NCBI GenBank assembly: GCA_012514865.1
Contig: JAAYZO010000648.1
Coordinates: 1 to 5,009, forward strand
Reading direction: 5' to 3'
Source of the DNA: Lentisphaerota bacterium
GTDB lineage: Bacteria > Verrucomicrobiota > Lentisphaeria > Oligosphaerales > JAFGRS01
Length of the DNA stretch: 5,009 nucleotides
A program made the position numbers and the translations under genes. Below are positions 1-5,009 of this stretch, piece by piece; positions within the stretch are counted from its first letter, which is position 1, and the number at the start of each line of letters is the position of its first letter. Under the pieces are notes generated by a model. The model was not told the origin of the DNA. It made no database searches and saw nothing but the letters and a program-made list of their open reading frames with translations.

Positions 1-1038
1 ACGTGGAGAACCCCGATGGCCGGCTCAAGCCCGAGATGTTCGTCCGTGCCGCCGTCCATGCCAGCCTCGACGCCGCCGGTGAGGTGGCGCGACCCGACCT
101 CGCCGGCAAGTGGCTCTGCAGCATGCATCCTGAGGTCGTCGCCACGGCGGCGGGCTCCTGCGAACGCTGCGGCATGCCCCTGCGGCGCGCCGAGGACCTC
201 GGCCACACCACCGCCACACCTGCGGACGAGCTGCCCCTGGTGATACCCGCCAGCGCGCCCTTGCTCACCGGCCGACGGGCCCTGGTCTACGTCGCCAAGC
301 CGGGCGAGGAGGGCGTCTTCTCAAGCCGCGAGGTCCGCCTCGGCCCGCGTGCCGGACCGTACTACGTGGTCCGCGAGGGCCTGGAGCCCGGCGAGAGGGT
401 CGTGGTCGCGGGTAACTTCAAGATCGACAGCTCGCTGCAGCTCGAGGGCAAGCCCAGCATGATGGCCCTGCCGGCGGACGACGGCGCTGTGGGGGCCGGC
501 GGCGCTGACGGCGACCTGTCGGCGGCGCTCGCGGCGGCACCCGTCGAGGTCCCGTCGGCGTTCCAGGTGCAGCTCCAGGCGGTGGTCGAGGCCCTCTTCA
601 CGGTCGGGTCGGCCCTGGCCGCAGACAGCCTCCCGGAGGCGGTGGCGGGCGCGGCCGCCATGGCGCGGGCCCTGTCCGCGGTCGACAGCGCCGCGCTGTC
701 GGGGCCGGCACTGGCCGAGTGGCGTCGCCGTGAAGCCGGCCTGAACCAGGCGGTGGAATTCCTGGGCGCCGCCACCGCCATGGAGGAGGCCCGGCGACAC
801 TTCGAGGACGCTTCCAGAGTCACCGGCGTCCTGGTCAGTACCTTCGGACTGCCGCCGGGAAAGGTCATCTATCGGCTGCGCTGCCCGATGGCCTTCGACA
901 ACCGCGGCGCCGAGTGGCTGCAGCCCGATCGCGAGGTCCGCAATCCCTACTTCGGAGCGGCCATGCTCTCCTGCGGCGACGTCGCCGGAAGCCTCGGCCA
1001 GGCGTCGGATGGGCACGGCGGGGCAGGGGGGCACAGGC

Positions 1039-1055
<17 letters not shown>
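1..1055 (+). CDS. cusB: CusB-type periplasmic adaptor of a Cu/Ag RND efflux pump, 5' truncated
   Basis: This is the membrane-fusion (HlyD-like) subunit that links the inner-membrane RND pump to an outer-membrane channel and can hand metal to the pump in the periplasm. The gene starts before the window; the GTG at position 3 is an internal Val codon of the barrel motif, not a start. Visible order, with GTG as residue 1: end of the beta-barrel (N3-P-D-G ... M12-F-V, usually PGM, here PEM); a heavy-metal-binding domain (C39-S-M-H-P and C53-E-R-C-G-M58); the membrane-proximal domain (about 79-149, with GLEPGERVVV); an Ala/Gly linker (155-185); a DUF3347 domain (about 186-330, with C294-P-M-A-F-D-N-R-G and R-N-P-Y-F-G-A-A-M); and a tail with His at 338, 344, 346 and 350. 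It ends in TGA and overlaps the next frame by 17 bases if that gene starts at 1039. The N-terminal signal, hairpin and lipoyl parts are outside the window. The metal (Cu/Ag) is inferred from the domains and the neighbour. Confidence 0.93.
1025..1031 (+). promoter_or_regulatory. Possible ribosome-binding site for the upstream cusA start (ATG 1039)
   Basis: AGGGGGG lies seven bases before ATG 1039, inside the last codons of the adaptor gene. Its match to AGGAGG is only fair. The 17-base gene overlap would allow translational coupling from the adaptor. Confidence 0.4.

Positions 1056-5009
<3,954 letters not shown>

Noticed and set aside
3..5. GTG at position 3 as the start of the adaptor gene
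   Set aside because: The residues just after it (E-N-P-D-G-R-L-K-P) are the internal end of an HlyD-type beta-barrel, so the gene must begin well upstream of the window.

Overview
The window is a two-gene piece of a heavy-metal efflux operon, read entirely on the + strand and cut at both ends. The DNA is very GC-rich, and the third codon positions I sampled are mostly G or C (about 18-19 of 20 codons per line in the second gene). The genes encode two parts of a tripartite RND pump that spans two membranes, so the host should be a Gram-negative, high-GC bacterium. The closest relatives I can recall, by style of inserts, are large CusA-like proteins of Planctomycetes, Bacteroidetes and some Proteobacteria. 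I cannot name the phylum from this window.

Layout: (1) positions 1-1055 hold the 3' part of a CusB-type periplasmic adaptor. It runs from the end of the beta-barrel through an internal Cys/His/Met heavy-metal-binding domain, the membrane-proximal domain and a DUF3347 domain to a His-rich tail. (2) From 1039 (or 1351) to the window end runs one uninterrupted reading frame for a CusA-type inner-membrane pump. It has no stop codon in the window and lacks roughly its last 100 residues. (3) Between the adaptor stop and the family-typical CusA start lies a stretch with about 86% GC (1081-1320, counted by hand). It is either an Ala/Pro/Gly-rich N-terminal extension of CusA or a structured leader. 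It holds a 30-base tandem repeat and two perfect inverted repeats, the stronger one just before an AGGAG ribosome-binding site.

Together the proteins should export monovalent copper or silver. The adaptor would capture metal in the periplasm and link the pump to an outer-membrane channel, not seen here. The proton-driven pump would pass metal through a three-methionine site, which is fully conserved. The pump is much larger than E. coli CusA: four inserts can be placed, including about 129 extra residues between TM6 and TM7 with four extra hydrophobic segments. I recall most of this insert pattern from an existing CusA subfamily, so I do not present it as a wholly new system. The least explained parts are the 1039-1350 segment with its hairpins and the loss of most membrane-embedded methionines. 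Large open frames on the minus strand are by-products of the strong GC codon bias.
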